Positions 42,362 through 53,804 of a DNA stretch of 64,000 nucleotides are shown here, in pieces. Position 1 is the stretch's first letter. Each line of letters begins with the position of its first letter. The notes below the pieces were generated by a model, which was given only the letters and a program-made list of their open reading frames with translations, did not search any database and was not told the DNA's origin. A program made the translations under genes and the position numbers. This stretch comes from Pythium myriotylum (taxonomy: Eukaryota > Oomycota > Peronosporomycetes > Pythiales > Pythiaceae), in contig JALJCQ010000014.1 in the NCBI GenBank assembly GCA_023091665.1, positions 992,001-1,056,000 on the forward strand. Direction: 5' to 3'.

Positions 42362-43777
42362 ATGGAGACAACGCCCCACCGCGTGGCGCCGCCCCAGGAA
42401 CCGAGGCGATGCTCGCGAGCTCCTTCGCCTCGGCTCGTCGTCGTGGTCGTCGGGCTGCTCGTGCTCGGAAGCTGGCTCTCGGAACGGCTCGTCACTCGAC
42501 CACGACCGACGTTGAAGCGAGTGCCCGTGCACGACACCGCCAGCAGGCTCTGGGACCTCGCGTCTCGGCGAATCGTGGAGCCGCGAGGCGTCGTGATGCC
42601 GCTCTTTGATGACATCGCCCCACTGGGGATCTCGTTCATCATGGAGCTGCGCGCGCTCCACGTGGACTTGCCGATTGAAATCCCGCACTGCGGCGACCTC
42701 GGAGACGAGATGATTGCATACCTTGAGCGAAACGTGACCACGGATGTGCGAGTCTATGACGTTTGTTCAGAGGCGGCAGCTGCCAATGAGGTCGATCCTG
42801 ATGGAGGCGTGCGCCCGTTATTTTGCCCTGACTTGGGGTTCTGCCAGCGACGGTTCCAATCATTTTACATCAAGATCATCGCCGTCTTCTTCTCACGATT
42901 CGCCGAAGTGATGATGGTGGATGCAGATGTCATGTTTTTTAAAAGTCCGTCGAGCTTGTGGGATCTTCAAAAGTACACCAGGACGGGGACACTCTTCTTC
43001 ACCGACCGTATCAGTTCCACTCACAAGTACCTTTCCAAACCTTACAACCGAGCCTACCCAGAGCACTCTAAGCTCCATCAATTTGTCGAGACTTTTAATC
43101 GTGCCCCATTCAGGGAGCTCGAGAATGTGCCGAGAACCGACGGAAAGACAGAGAAAGAGGAACCATCAGACCGTCAGTTCTGGCAGCGTGGAGAGCCCAG
43201 TGAGTATCTTAAGAACACCCACGTTTGGAATCTCCGAGCCGGCCACCACGCGGATTCATCCGTCATGCTGTGGAATAAGAAGAAGCAGCCACGAGCAACG
43301 GCGATCCTGGGTTCGTTTTTGACGCTCAATCACGCTCATAGACCTCCGTCCTACGGAGACAAGGAACTCTACTTTCTTGCCTGTGAAGTGGCCGATTCTG
43401 ACTACGCATTCTCAGACTTTGGCGTTGCTTCAGTCGGCTGGGACGCGCGCAGCGATGACGGCATCCTGTGTGGAGACGTGTTACACTACTACCCAGTCCG
43501 TAGTGAGGCTAACGAGAACGACTTCGAAGATGCCCAAGCACTTTACATTAACAGTGATCATATCATGAGCTGGAAACCCGACGAAAAGGATCTTTACCGC
43601 TCGAATGCTCGACCAGCAAGTCACTATCCTGGATCATTTGAAGAGCGAAATCTCACTCAAGAATGTCCATTTGATATCGTCCCTATTCCACTGTCGAATG
43701 AGGAACTCGAATGTTTTAGAAGAAGACAACAGTTTTATGAAATCGCTCAATGCTGGCAAACTGGAACAAGCAAGTAG
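42362..43777 (+). CDS. Golgi alpha-mannosyltransferase, GT71 (MNN1-like), paralog
   Basis: 471 residues. Membrane anchor about 24-40 (LVVVVVGLLVLGSWL), then GVVMPLFDDIAPLGISFIME, LPIEIPHCGD, DAD at 187-189 (VMMVDADVMFFKSP) and FFTDRISSTHKY. C-terminal block QALYINSDHIMSWKPDEKDL matches the other copy (ALYINSDHIAVWSPDKEAL). Compared with its sister it lacks the long basic N-terminal tail. I start at METTPHRV, since the 29 upstream codons (from 42275) show no conservation. Complete and probably active. Confidence 0.88.
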   Translation: METTPHRVAPPQEPRRCSRAPSPRLVVVVVGLLVLGSWLSERLVTRPRPTLKRVPVHDTASRLWDLASRRIVEPRGVVMPLFDDIAPLGISFIMELRALHVDLPIEIPHCGDLGDEMIAYLERNVTTDVRVYDVCSEAAAANEVDPDGGVRPLFCPDLGFCQRRFQSFYIKIIAVFFSRFAEVMMVDADVMFFKSPSSLWDLQKYTRTGTLFFTDRISSTHKYLSKPYNRAYPEHSKLHQFVETFNRAPFRELENVPRTDGKTEKEEPSDRQFWQRGEPSEYLKNTHVWNLRAGHHADSSVMLWNKKKQPRATAILGSFLTLNHAHRPPSYGDKELYFLACEVADSDYAFSDFGVASVGWDARSDDGILCGDVLHYYPVRSEANENDFEDAQALYINSDHIMSWKPDEKDLYRSNARPASHYPGSFEERNLTQECPFDIVPIPLSNEELECFRRRQQFYEIAQCWQTGTSK

Positions 43778-43864
43778 ACTCCGCATTGCAATAGACTTAT
43801 CGAGTGTGTGCTTTACCCATAGTTGATATCGTTTGCGAACGATTCAACGTTCGAGAGGCTATGT

Positions 43865-45177
43865 CTAACCACATACTTCCATTGCGGTTCCCATCTGGTC
43901 CCTTATGAGGAAGAATATGGATACAAGCGACGTGAGCTGTAAATCTTCGGTAGTTCCGGTGGATAACCTGTGTTCGAGCTTGGCCATTTCATCGTACATG
44001 AACATACGGCAGCTTGGTGGAAGTTCGAGATCCAGTGTGTATCTATAAACGTCTTGAAGGATATCAGTCGTCGCGTAGCCTTTGATCTTCTGCATCTCGG
44101 CGCACTTCTTCACGGCAACTGGGAACGGCTCAGTTAGCAGCCACTGAACTATCGTTTCGATGTCTCTCGGCAAGGGGTTGCCTGTGGTCATGTAGACGTT
44201 CGTCTCATCCACGACTTCGAAGGCCATTGACGTAGCCTGCATGATGTTGAGAATACGACGCATGTCGCCTTGGCCGAGACGGAGCACAGCTTTGAAACCG
44301 TCGTCGGTCATATTAAGGCTGCAGAATTCAGCGTAAAAGTCAGCTTTGTTTAGGAGCAAACTCCACCCGGCAGGACCTACCCCTCCAACGACGCAATATG
44401 TTTGATACGATCAGAGACTTGGTTCTCACTCAGTGGGGCGAAGCGGAATCGAGTGCATCGAGACTGAAGAGCAGGAATAATTTTGCTCACGTAGTTGCAG
44501 ATCAGACAGAATCGCGTGTTTTTCGTATACTTTTCGATCACTACAAACACGACGATCAGCATGCGAGGCTTGTCTCCTTTCCTTTCACAGGGATGCAATA
44601 CCTCGGCGCAACGAGAACTGGGCATCGTTGGTCATGGAATCAGCCTCATCAAGAATGATTAACTTCACCCCCGAACTGAATGCAAACCATCCTCATTAGA
44701 ATCACGACCTACACGGCCCAAGTCATGCAAAACGCACCTGAATAGCTTCTTGGTCCCTGCAAACTCCTTAATTTGATTCCGCACGACGTCGATACCACGG
44801 TCGTCGGATGCGTTGAGCTGGACGGCACGTCACAGTCAGCACCAGATCCATCTAGTGCTTCACCACCACAACCAGAGCAAAAGTCTCACCTCAAGCACCA
44901 TGGACCCATAACTTTTACCGTAGAGCCGCCGCGCCGCGGCGATGATCATCGACGTCTTGCCCGTGCCCGGCGGTCCGTAGAAGAGCAAGTGCGGCAGCTT
45001 TTGGGCATCGATGAGGCGGTTGAGCGTCGACACGATCTCCTGGTGGGCGATGAGGTCGCTGAGGCTCGACGGGCGGTACTTCTCGACCCACGGCCACGAC
45101 TCGGTCGAGCGGTTCTTGGACGAGATGCCCTCGAAGCGCGGCGTCTCGTCCGCCAGCTTCATCTCCTCGTCCTCCAT
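43865..45177 (-). CDS. RFC5: Replication factor C subunit 5 (yeast Rfc3 type)
   Basis: AAA+ subunit of the clamp loader that places PCNA on DNA in the nucleus. Five exons on the minus strand: 44890-45177, 44738-44817, 44602-44675, 44381-44540 and 43865-44318. All junctions are GT-AG and keep one frame, giving 351 residues (family ~340). Marks: PWVEKYRPSSLSDLIAH, Walker A GPPGTGKTS, sensor region LNASDDRGIDVVRNQI, Walker B ILDEADSMT, arginine-finger region ALQSRCTRFRF. The SRC motif and the LICNYVSKIIPALQSRC block point to the human RFC5/yeast Rfc3 subunit. Introns are 60-95 bp. The 5' end is 182 bp from the divergent WRAP73 gene. Confidence 0.93.
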
Positions 45178-45359
45178 TGCTGCTGGATCTCCTCAAGCGC
45201 TGTTTTGGCGCGCTTTTCGTTGGGCGGATGGTAAGAACCACCTATTTACGTTGAAAATGGATAAATACGACTCCATACACCAGCTGCATCTCTCGATAGA
45301 AGAGAGATGGAGCACTTGACCAACACTCGTTGAGTGCATTTTCCTCATCGGCAACAACC
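45178..45359. promoter_or_regulatory. Short bidirectional promoter, RFC5 / WRAP73
   Basis: Only 182 bp between two divergent start codons, so a shared promoter is likely. I see no clear Inr match; a CATTTTCCTCAT stretch lies just before the WRAP73 start. Confidence 0.6.
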
Positions 45360-47276
45360 ATGGACGACACGATGGAGGGCGAGACGGAGATGGAGATCTC
45401 CTCGCTCATGAGGCTTAGCAGCGGCCTCGTGCAGTGGTCGCCCTGCGGCGCGTTCATCGCAGTCGCGACGGCCAATCGACTCACCATCCGCGAGCGCGCG
45501 GACTTCCAGATCCTGCAGCAGTACTCGGCGGTCGACGCCATTCAGGTGCGAGGCTTCAGGAGAGAGCCGAGAGGCCTTCAAGGACGCTGACAGCGCTGCG
45601 CAGGCCATCGCCTGGTCAGAAGACTCGCAGCTCGTGCTTACAGCGATGTACAAGCGGAGCGTCGTGCAGGTGAGCCCATGGGCGTCGGTAATGAGCGTGG
45701 AAAGGCGAGATAGCTGACTCGAGAGGCACAGGTGTGGTCGGTGACCGATGCAACGTGGTCGTGCAAGATCAACGAGGGTGTTGCAGGCATGACCCACGCA
45801 TTGTGGGCGCCGGATGCGCGCCACATCATCACGGTCTCGGACTTCCAGTTGCATGCGAGCGTCTGGTCACTTGTTGACGCGTCCAAGTCGATGATTCGGA
45901 ACCCAAAGCTCGGACCAGAGGGCTTTGCATTCAGCCCGGATGGCAAAATGCTTGCAGTGGCAGAGCGACATGAATGCAAGGTCCGCCTTTGTGCGGGTAT
46001 GCTTGTCGTGAAACTATATCAATTCTCAGCTTCGCTCTCTTCCAGGACTATGTGGGTATTTACGCATGCGATTCATGGGAACTGGTCACCCACTTCCCTC
46101 TTGAGAGCTACGACTGTGTTGAAGTTCTGTGGTCGCCAGATAACAGGTCAACGGTGTTATGCTATGCATCTGGACAATACTTTCCACTGACAGTTTCATG
46201 TGAAGCACAATCGCGATCCGGGATTCATATCTTGAATTCCGCGTCCTCCTATACGCGAGTAACGGCTCACTCCTCGCGAAGTATCAGGTACTCCTTCTTG
46301 TTCAACTCTGTCCACGACCATTGCACTAATATTCTCTCCCAGGCTTACGAAAATGCTTTAGGGTTAAAGACTATGGGATGGTCATCATCAGGGCAGTTTC
46401 TTGCGTTAGGCAGCTATGATGACAACCTTCGAATTGTTAGTCATCTGAACTGGCAGTCAATTGCAGATTTCGATCACCTTAATCTTGCAGTCAACGCCAC
46501 GCGCGTCAACAGAGATGCGGTAAGGGACACTCTTTACACCAATGAGTTCTACTCTTCACTGTGCACGTTTGTATACAGGTCGAGTACGAAGAACACTATG
46601 CAGATGAACCGATAACAGATCGTCCACAAGGCAAACGAATCGCTGTTTCTGGACGTAAGTCTGCTGTTCAGTCGAACTCAGCCTCCGCAGCATCCGCTGC
46701 GTCATTAGCAGCTGGAGGCAAGCGTAGCAGAGACATTTGCTTCGTCGTACGAGAACCTCCATTCTCAGTCATCACAGTTTCATCCGATCCATTGTAAGCA
46801 ATCCTCCTATTGTCTTACTTGGTGAGCTCGGTGGTGAACTTTACGGTGCTTACTAGGAAAGAGGACCCAAAGATCGGTATCAGCCGAGCAATTTGGAGCT
46901 TCGATTCGACATACCTGGTTTCGAAGAGTGATCAAATGCCGCACAACATTTGGATTTGGGAAACCGAGACAATGAAGCTTCACACAGCGATTTCATTTAT
47001 ACACACGGTCAAAGCCTTTCGCTGGGATCCAACGTCTTCGAGGCTTGCCATTTGCGCGGGAGACAACCGAGTTTATTTTTGGTCTGCAGAAGGCATCTCG
47101 TGGGTTGATATCCCTTCAGGTTCGTCATTGCATCGCTTCTGCTCCTTCGGGTGGAATTTGAGCTGTTTTATGAACACTCTACAGGAGACTTCAAGGTGTT
47201 GGGCTTACGATGGAACCCTCTCGGTGATGGAATTTTAGCTGTTGGCAAACAGGATTTCTGTTCCCTTAAGTTATGA
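45360..47276 (+). CDS. WRAP73: WD40-repeat protein WRAP73 (WDR8)
   Basis: Nine exons: 45360-45545, 45583-45669, 45732-45980, 46046-46146, 46206-46287, 46343-46519, 46579-46793, 46857-47119 and 47185-47276. They splice in one frame to 483 residues (family ~460). WRAP73 is a centrosome/spindle-pole protein that partners SSX2IP/Msd1 to anchor microtubules. Family marks read in order: LVQWSPCGAFIAVATANRL, AMYKRSVVQVWSV, FAFSPDGKMLAVAERHECKD, RDSYLEFRVLLYASNGSLL, WSSSGQFLALGSYDDNLRI, DPKIGISRAIWSFDSTYL, VKAFRWDPTSSRLAICAGDN, ILAVGKQDFCSLKL then stop. Introns of 37-66 bp are typical for this genome. The GTCAAC donor at 46147 and the GTCCGC donor at 45981 are weaker. Ends 28 bp from the convergent channel gene. 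Confidence 0.9.
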
Positions 47277-47304
47277 AGCCCGATTAAATGAGACCAGCGT
47301 GTCT

Positions 47305-50300
47305 CTATTTAATCACAAACACGAGGTCATGGGCATGGACGAGCTCGTTGGGTGCTGGGTTCGTGACAACATACGCTGGTGCCACAAAACCTTGTGCAGC
47401 GCGGTAGAGCCCAAGAGCGACTGTGTTCTAACATTGATAAACAGTTCAGGCCTTCAACAACATGATGAGTTTGACCTAGGAAACCCACCTCGTTGACAAG
47501 GAGACCCTCCACAAGTAAAGCAAATGGCCGGTTGTGATAGCGATTTGGGACAGGAATTTGAGAGAGCCGATACGGAGACCTGGCGTCTCTGTCAAGCTGA
47601 TGTAAGCTCGAGTTCCCGCTGATGACGAGCTGAGTTACCATGTCTATTAGAAACGAGTTCTGTGAAGAAGAACCGAGTAAAGCATCCATGAAGTTGGAGA
47701 AGAAGATGTTTCCTCCGGCGTATAGCGGGGAAAAAAAGGCATCATCAAGCGCATGAGTGTCGCGGAGAATATCCTTTGTTCGTACTTGGTTCACAACTGC
47801 ATGTTCGTCGTACAGTTTCCCACTTCGATCGACAAGAAACTTGACGTTACTAGGCCGCATCATTTCTACAACGATGAAAGGCAGCAAGCTGACTGGTTGC
47901 CATGATGACCTTTGCGGGACCTTAATTATTGGCGGCTGAACAGTTGCAGTTCTTTGAAACCGATTCTGACATGCTTCGGAGATAAATCGATGCGTCGTGA
48001 TCGCGTCCACATCGGCCATATTTTCATCAAAAGGAATCGCGCCATTTCCACCCGTCTGACCACAATATGATGTTATCAGGATGCTTTTTGCGTGCAACAT
48101 TCGAGCCTCGTCGAATGTTTCCATGCTCACAGGGGACCCACGCACGAAGAATACATTCTTAAACTCAACGTATGCACCGAAATCCTTCTCACTCAAATCA
48201 GCTGGAGTCACGAAAACAACGGGCACAGGTTCTTCTCCTACATCGTGAAGACTTGCCATCAAGGACGTGTAACTGCTAGGTATGCCGCAAACAACGTAGT
48301 GTCCGGTAAGACTAGCTGGAGGTGCTCGGCGACGAAATGATCGGTACTTGGATGATCGGGAAAAACGACTCTGTTCGCGCTGAGTGGAGGTTCGCCTGCG
48401 AACAGGAATGTTGTCGACTGACTTTCTTTTGAAGCTACCTGTAGTCCCAACAGTTTCGTGATCATCAAACTTGTTGAGTGCTTCACTCTGGTCAACTTCG
48501 TCTTCAGACGGAGACTCAGGCGGTTTGGATGGGTATGCCGAGTAAATAGTTGACACCTGAGGTCCCTCATCTAATGCGCTTGAATGTCTTAGACTTCTCG
48601 TGGTGGCGGGTTCTTCAGATTCTGTCTGGTCTGCTTTTGGGACATTATTAGCGGCGGGTCCACTAATGGCAATCGTAGTTGAGCTGACAGGTCGACCAGA
48701 TGACGGCTTCAGTTCATGCTGCTCTTCACTTCTCCTTGGCGAGACTGGCCTCGGTGTCCGAGGCGAAACTATTGGTCGACCGAGTGATTCACGCGGTGAG
48801 ACGGGAGCACTTGCCTTGGCCAGAAGCTGCGCTGGTGTTAGCGCGACAACTGGGACTATAGGAGGAACATACTGTGCATCACCAGAATCGCTGTCGGATT
48901 GGCTACGCTTCATGTTGCTCATGTCATCATCGTCTCGAATACTTGATGGATGGCGAATTTGACGTGGTCTTGGCAGTTCGTTTCTGTTCACTCGGTTTAA
49001 ACGGGGATTTGCCTGGTCTTGGAAACTTTCTGACTCGCCAGCGTCATCATCTTGGTCCAAAGGGGTTATTTTATCGTGGATCCGTGAGCTGGCGTGCGCA
49101 AGTGAATCTCCGTGACGGTCTGTTAGTATTACCATTGACAAACGTTGGAATGGGTTCGTCGCACTAATCGCGCTCTGCAAGACACCCGTGATGGTTTTGC
49201 TGCTCTTGGCTGAACCCATCTCGATGCTTGGGGATATGTCAAGATGACGAGCAAAGACAGAATTGGTCATTTTCTCAATTTTTGAAATGGTCTCGCGTGT
49301 TTTGGACAAGAAGAAGACACTATGAAAGCCGATGTCGTTTAGATCTTTGTCCACAGGGTACACGAGAACGGAGTCTTGCAGAGTGCGAATACCGATTAAC
49401 GGGACATTGAACTCCCTATAGATCAAAATAGCAAGAGAACGGAACGTCGCCATTGCGAGCAAGAACGACGGGATCGATGCTTCGTATATCCGATGGCCAC
49501 AGCCGCCAATGTAGTCGTTCAGCCAAAATCCACTACAATACGCCAGATGTGACCAGGGTTGTTATTCCGACTCCAACAACAATAGCACGCACCCTTTTTC
49601 CTCGGTGATATCGAAACGTTGGACCATGTTTCCCAGGAAAGAATTCAAACCACGAATCCAGAGGCTTTTGGCAAACAGCGAAAGCTTTAGCTGCTCCAAA
49701 CAAACGACAGCCGATGCTCCAGAGATATTGATGTGGCGAATGTTGTCAGAGCTTGAGACCTGGACATACAGGGGCGCTTGGAGACAGCACAAACACGTCA
49801 TACAGAGTGAGGTCGATTGGAAATGAGTTCAAGATCGAGTGTTCTCACCGTGACGGTTGTTTTTCCTGATCGAACAGGTGATAAGGTTTGTCGCCGTATC
49901 ATCTTGGTCTTGGAGTGCACTATGTTTCTTCACCATCACGAAGCAATATGCAGCAGATTGTGCTCCAGCCCGGGTCAAATCGTTGGCATCCATCGCTGAC
50001 CCTTGCAGGTACAGCACTCTTTGCTCATATTCACGGTGGATGAGTACTCGGCGTAGTGAGCTCGAAGGTAGAGTTGGAGACAGGATGATGACTTTTCGCC
50101 GGTTGCCTCGCTCTCCCTCTCCTCTCAGCCAGCTATGAAGGAAAAAGTTCAGCGACGAGTTATCGATATCTCCGCAGAGGAGAACGTGCTGGATACGCTT
50201 GTCGGGGATGTATTTCTTATCAAACGCCGTCTTGAACAATGAAAGGAAACAGTCAGCACACAATTCGAGACGAAAGAGCAAGGTGCAGACCGCAGTCGAA

Positions 50301-51302
50301 CCTCTCGATTCAGGATGTCGGTGAGTCCACTAATTTGGGTCGGAATGAGCACACCCGTGAAGATAATGAGGAAAATATCGGCGACTTTGCCCATCTTCGT
50401 TTTAGGGGCGTACTCTCCATAGCTGTGTTTTATCCAGCCGATTAATATGTCAACACAGTCAACCAAGGTGAAAATGTACGTACCCCACAGTGCCGATTGT
50501 GATACAGACGAAATATACTGCGTCGAAGAACGATAGGTCCTGGCAGTTTTCCCCATCAACGTACTTCGGCTCGCTCGAGTCACAATACTCTATGGTTTGA
50601 AATGTAGCAGCTGCGCAGATAAGAATGCACATTCCTGTCAGAGCGATTAAGAGACTTTGCCGAGCTTTTGCCGTCTTGGCAAGTCGCCTCAGTCGGAAAA
50701 CTTGCACTAATCGAATTGTTCGTATCATCAAGAAGAAGCGATACTCGTATTTGCTTTGTCGGACGTCGTCTGTGGGGACTACAATTTCGCAAAGAAGTGC
50801 AATCCAGCAGCAAATATCAACCAGTGAAAGCCAGTGCACGCAGAAAGATCTTCGGTTGCCAGCAGCATAGTACCTATACAACAGTTTTTTGTTTAGCTCA
50901 CAATATTGTGAGCCTCGAACAATCTCGCGTACTTGATGCCGAAGTAAAGGGTGATAGCGACCAAATTGATGATGTCAATTACCCGGTACGACTGGGGCCG
51001 CACAAAAGAAGACCCGGACCAGTTCTGCAAGATGATCGAGATCACCATTGTCAAGCTGTTTGGTGTTAGTGAAGAACAGGTTCAAATAGTTCGGACTCTT
51101 ACCTCACGAGGATCTGGAACATATCAAGACAGATACCAGCTTCAGAGTCATTCAAGTTGCGCTCAATCCACTGCCGCCGGCTCTCTCCGCGAAGTCGACG
51201 CTTGAACATGCGGCGGATGCGCAAGTACACGCGGTGCAGAAGACGCCGCACTGACCATCTGTGTTTGTCATGCTGCTGCACAAACTCCTCTATGGAGTTC
51301 AT
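47305..51302 (-). CDS. BK/Slo-like potassium channel with two RCK domains
   Basis: Eight exons: 51103-51302, 50933-51055, 50484-50873, 50302-50422, 49849-50230, 49593-49776, 47489-49532 and 47305-47427, in one frame, 1188 residues. After ~60 cytosolic residues come membrane spans, an S4-like segment with regular Arg (MIRTIRLVQVFRLRRLAKT), the pore helix and filter TVGYGE (residues 236-241; the codon for the first filter Gly is split by a phase-2 intron), then S6 (FLIIFTGVLIPTQISGL). RCK1 follows (QHVLLCGDIDNSSLNFFL; VSSSDNIRHINISGASAVV), a ~250-residue Ser/Pro/Arg-rich linker, then RCK2 (GHYVVCGIPSSY) and the conserved C-terminal block with LYAGGNIFFSNFMDALL. No Asp-rich calcium bowl is visible. 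Gating ligand unknown. Confidence 0.88.
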
Positions 51303-51856
51303 GACGCGTCTTTAACCTGCACTCGGGGCATGCAGGATGTCACTTGTCGTTCGCCTTCGTGGCCGGACGGTGATGCTGCAGCTCCTTTAAATGCCCAAGA
51401 ATCGCTAGGAAACGGCTCGGGGGACATGGATCATCCAGAAATAGCAGGCCAATCGGTTGTGGAAGGATTGTACCAGGTCGCAACGTTTAATGCGAAGTAT
51501 ACTTGGACAAGACGCGCAGCACCAACACACACTGGTCAGATCTCAAATACGCCTCGTTAACGGTTTTTGTCGTTCATTCATGGACTCACGTACCCAACCA
51601 CTTCCAAATCGTCAAATGTGGGATCAGTCTCGATATGCAACCGCCACGGTTTGCGCCTTCTTTCAACATCACTTTAATTCATGGTTCACGAACATTCCGC
51701 AGGCATCGCTCTCCATTTCTCTCGAATGTGAGAAAAGTCGTTTCCAAGTCTCAATCTAGTGCGACATAACAAGTCGGAACTATCAAAGAAGGCGCAAAGC
51801 GCTCCAACTCTTACTCTCACTATCCCATGCTCAAGGCGCGCATACAAAACTTTGAC
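51303..51856. other. Upstream region of the channel and of carboxypeptidase 8
   Basis: Divergent intergenic region; apart from the Inr-like motif at its right end I see no feature. Confidence 0.5.
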
Positions 51857-51872
51857 GCCCATTCTTCATTTC
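51857..51872 (+). promoter_or_regulatory. Oomycete Inr motif, carboxypeptidase 8
   Basis: CCCATTCTTCATTTC matches the CATTYYNCAWTT core without mismatch, 15 bp before the start codon at 51887. It also argues against the in-frame ATG at 51827, which would lie upstream of the transcription start. Confidence 0.7.
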
Positions 51873-51886
51873 TCGAGCTCGCTATC

Positions 51887-53251
51887 ATGAAGACCTTCTC
51901 GCTTATTCTCGCCTCACTCTCATGTTTGATGAGCGTTGGCTCGAGTTTAGATACAATCAACCGTCAGATCTTTCAGATTCACGTGCCGCGAGCTCTCTTT
52001 GAGTCATTTTATGACGAGAACAAATCCAAACTCGACCTATGGAGTGCGACAACTCACCCCGATGGCACGATTGAGGCCCAACTCGTCGGACCAGAGTCGA
52101 TCGTACGCAAGTTTATCGGAGCTCACGAGCGTAATATACGGACTGGACCGTTACTGGCACGCGTGCTAGTGGCCGAGGACGACAGCGATGCCGGCGTTGC
52201 CCAGGAGAGGAGAGAAGTCGCGGATTGTCATGCACAAACTGCCGGCTATATCAACGGTCTCGGTGTGGATCGCTCACGATTCACTGATAACAAATTTCAC
52301 GATTGTTGGCGCACGTCTGCACAAGTCTTTGAGTACCTCGATCGCATCGCGGAGCTGACTCCTCAGTTCCTGACGAAGATCAGTTCAATAGGCAAGACAA
52401 TCGAAGGTCACGACATTCCAGTTTATAAGATTTCGACTGGTGTCGGTCCTAGCAAACGGTCTCTCGTCGGGCAAGGATTAATTCACGCGCGCGAGTGGCA
52501 GTCTGGCGGCTCAATATTCTTTGTCATTGCAGGATTTGTCGATGCGTTGGTAGCTCGTGACGAAAGAGTGCTGAAAGTGTTTGACGCGTACGACTGGTAC
52601 TTTGTTCCAATTCTCAACATTGACGGCTACGACTTCACGTGGACAGGAGATCGCTTCTGGCGCAAGAATCGCCGAGTGTTCATGGTCAACGGTACACAAT
52701 ATATCGGAGTAGATCTCAACCGCAACTTTGGGCCGGTGGAGTCATTCGACAAAGCTAACGATCGCGAGAACCCCAACGCCGAAATCTACCCTGGCGCAAA
52801 TGCACTGAGTGAACCAGAATCTGCTGCAGTGTGGAAGTTCCTGCAGGGTCTACCTGGGCTTGCAGGAGTCATCGACCTGCACATGAACTCCCAGGCTATT
52901 CTTCGTCCGTACAGCAATCGCTTGACGGAGGCAGAGGAGCCGTATGGGTCGAAGCTCACGGCGTTAGGGGGATTGATCCAGAAAGCCATCCAGAAGGATT
53001 CTGTTGAATACCGTAACATCATGGGTGGCACGGGAAGCTACCTCGCGTACGGTACGTTCAAGGACGCAGTGTTCATGGAGCTCAACAGTGTACCAGCTTA
53101 TACACTGGAACTTGAGCGTCGTGATGGCGGCTTTATTTCGATGCAAGCGTCAATCCGGGACGTGGGCACTCGCACGCTCGCATCGTTCGTGGCATTCAGC
53201 GAGGGAGTAAACGAGTACTGGCGCAATGGTTGCGAGGGTCATAGCGAGTAA
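51887..53251 (+). CDS. Secreted M14A metallocarboxypeptidase (copy 8), Lys in specificity pocket
   Basis: 454 residues from MKTFSLILASLSCLMSVGSS. Propeptide diverged from the left cluster (FQIHVPRALFESFYDENKSK onward), catalytic domain begins near FTDNKFHDCWRTSAQV. Zinc ligands H200/E203 (LIHAREWQSG) and H332 (IDLHMNS); N279-R280... in DLNRNFGPVESF; lid Y385; catalytic E408. The residue equivalent to bovine CPA 255 is Lys392 (YLAYGTFKD), where CPA has Ile and CPB Asp. A basic residue here (Arg in human CPO) goes with preference for acidic C-termini (established for CPO; inference here). Complete and probably active. Parent of the relic at 60272-60908. Confidence 0.95.
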   Translation: MKTFSLILASLSCLMSVGSSLDTINRQIFQIHVPRALFESFYDENKSKLDLWSATTHPDGTIEAQLVGPESIVRKFIGAHERNIRTGPLLARVLVAEDDSDAGVAQERREVADCHAQTAGYINGLGVDRSRFTDNKFHDCWRTSAQVFEYLDRIAELTPQFLTKISSIGKTIEGHDIPVYKISTGVGPSKRSLVGQGLIHAREWQSGGSIFFVIAGFVDALVARDERVLKVFDAYDWYFVPILNIDGYDFTWTGDRFWRKNRRVFMVNGTQYIGVDLNRNFGPVESFDKANDRENPNAEIYPGANALSEPESAAVWKFLQGLPGLAGVIDLHMNSQAILRPYSNRLTEAEEPYGSKLTALGGLIQKAIQKDSVEYRNIMGGTGSYLAYGTFKDAVFMELNSVPAYTLELERRDGGFISMQASIRDVGTRTLASFVAFSEGVNEYWRNGCEGHSE

Positions 53252-53580
53252 TGGAGTAGCTCGGATTGCTGATCGCGACGAAGCTACGATTGGATGTGAA
53301 AGAATCGGCGGGAAGGCTGGGTGAAGCGATGGATGGTTTATTGCATCAAGGGTAATACAGTAGTTGTGCTGCTGTGACCAGGACGAAGATCTCCGATAAG
53401 TGTATATTTCGCATGACAATACTTGTCATTCGAAACATTTTACATTGTAGCTAAGGCTTTGGAACGTTGGTGACGCACTATTCCTCAGGCAGCGTTAGCT
53501 CCTTTTACGTGACGATGCGGTCAAGTCTACATCAGCTGAAAGGCCATTTCAGTTTTTTCAGTCTGTCCATGTTTCAGATC
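52910..53580. repeat. Segmental duplication, block A
   Basis: From ~52910 through the 3' end of copy 8 and ~330 bp of downstream sequence this region is near-identical to 60567-61237 (offset 7657). Beyond ~53580 the two copies diverge, then match again from ~53790 (offset 7664). Confidence 0.92.
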
Positions 53581-53763
53581 GATGACGCAAGTGGGACCTC
53601 TGTCAGCGGTAGCATGAAAGGGCTGACCAGTAAGCGAACCTTTCATACATTTGTCGTCATGGCGATGTCCCGTTAGTCACTGATTGATTAGTACTTTCGA
53701 ACGAGTCTCTTGTCCTGGTGATACTGTACCGTGAAATTCCGGCGAGCACCCGCTCATGAACTC
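53252..53763. other. Intergenic, duplicated at 60909-61440
   Basis: No gene. The first ~330 bp are copied at 60909-61237; the following ~200 bp differ with small indels. Confidence 0.6.
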
Positions 53764-53780
53764 CTCATTCCCTATTCTTC
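53764..53780 (+). promoter_or_regulatory. Inr-like motif, carboxypeptidase 9
   Basis: CTCATTCCCTATTCTTC, one mismatch from the Inr core, 25 bp before the start codon. The duplicated copy at ~61424-61440 reads TTCATATCCGATTCTTC and has lost the core. Confidence 0.5.
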
Positions 53781-53804
53781 AACCAACGTCACAAGCTGTC
53801 TCGA

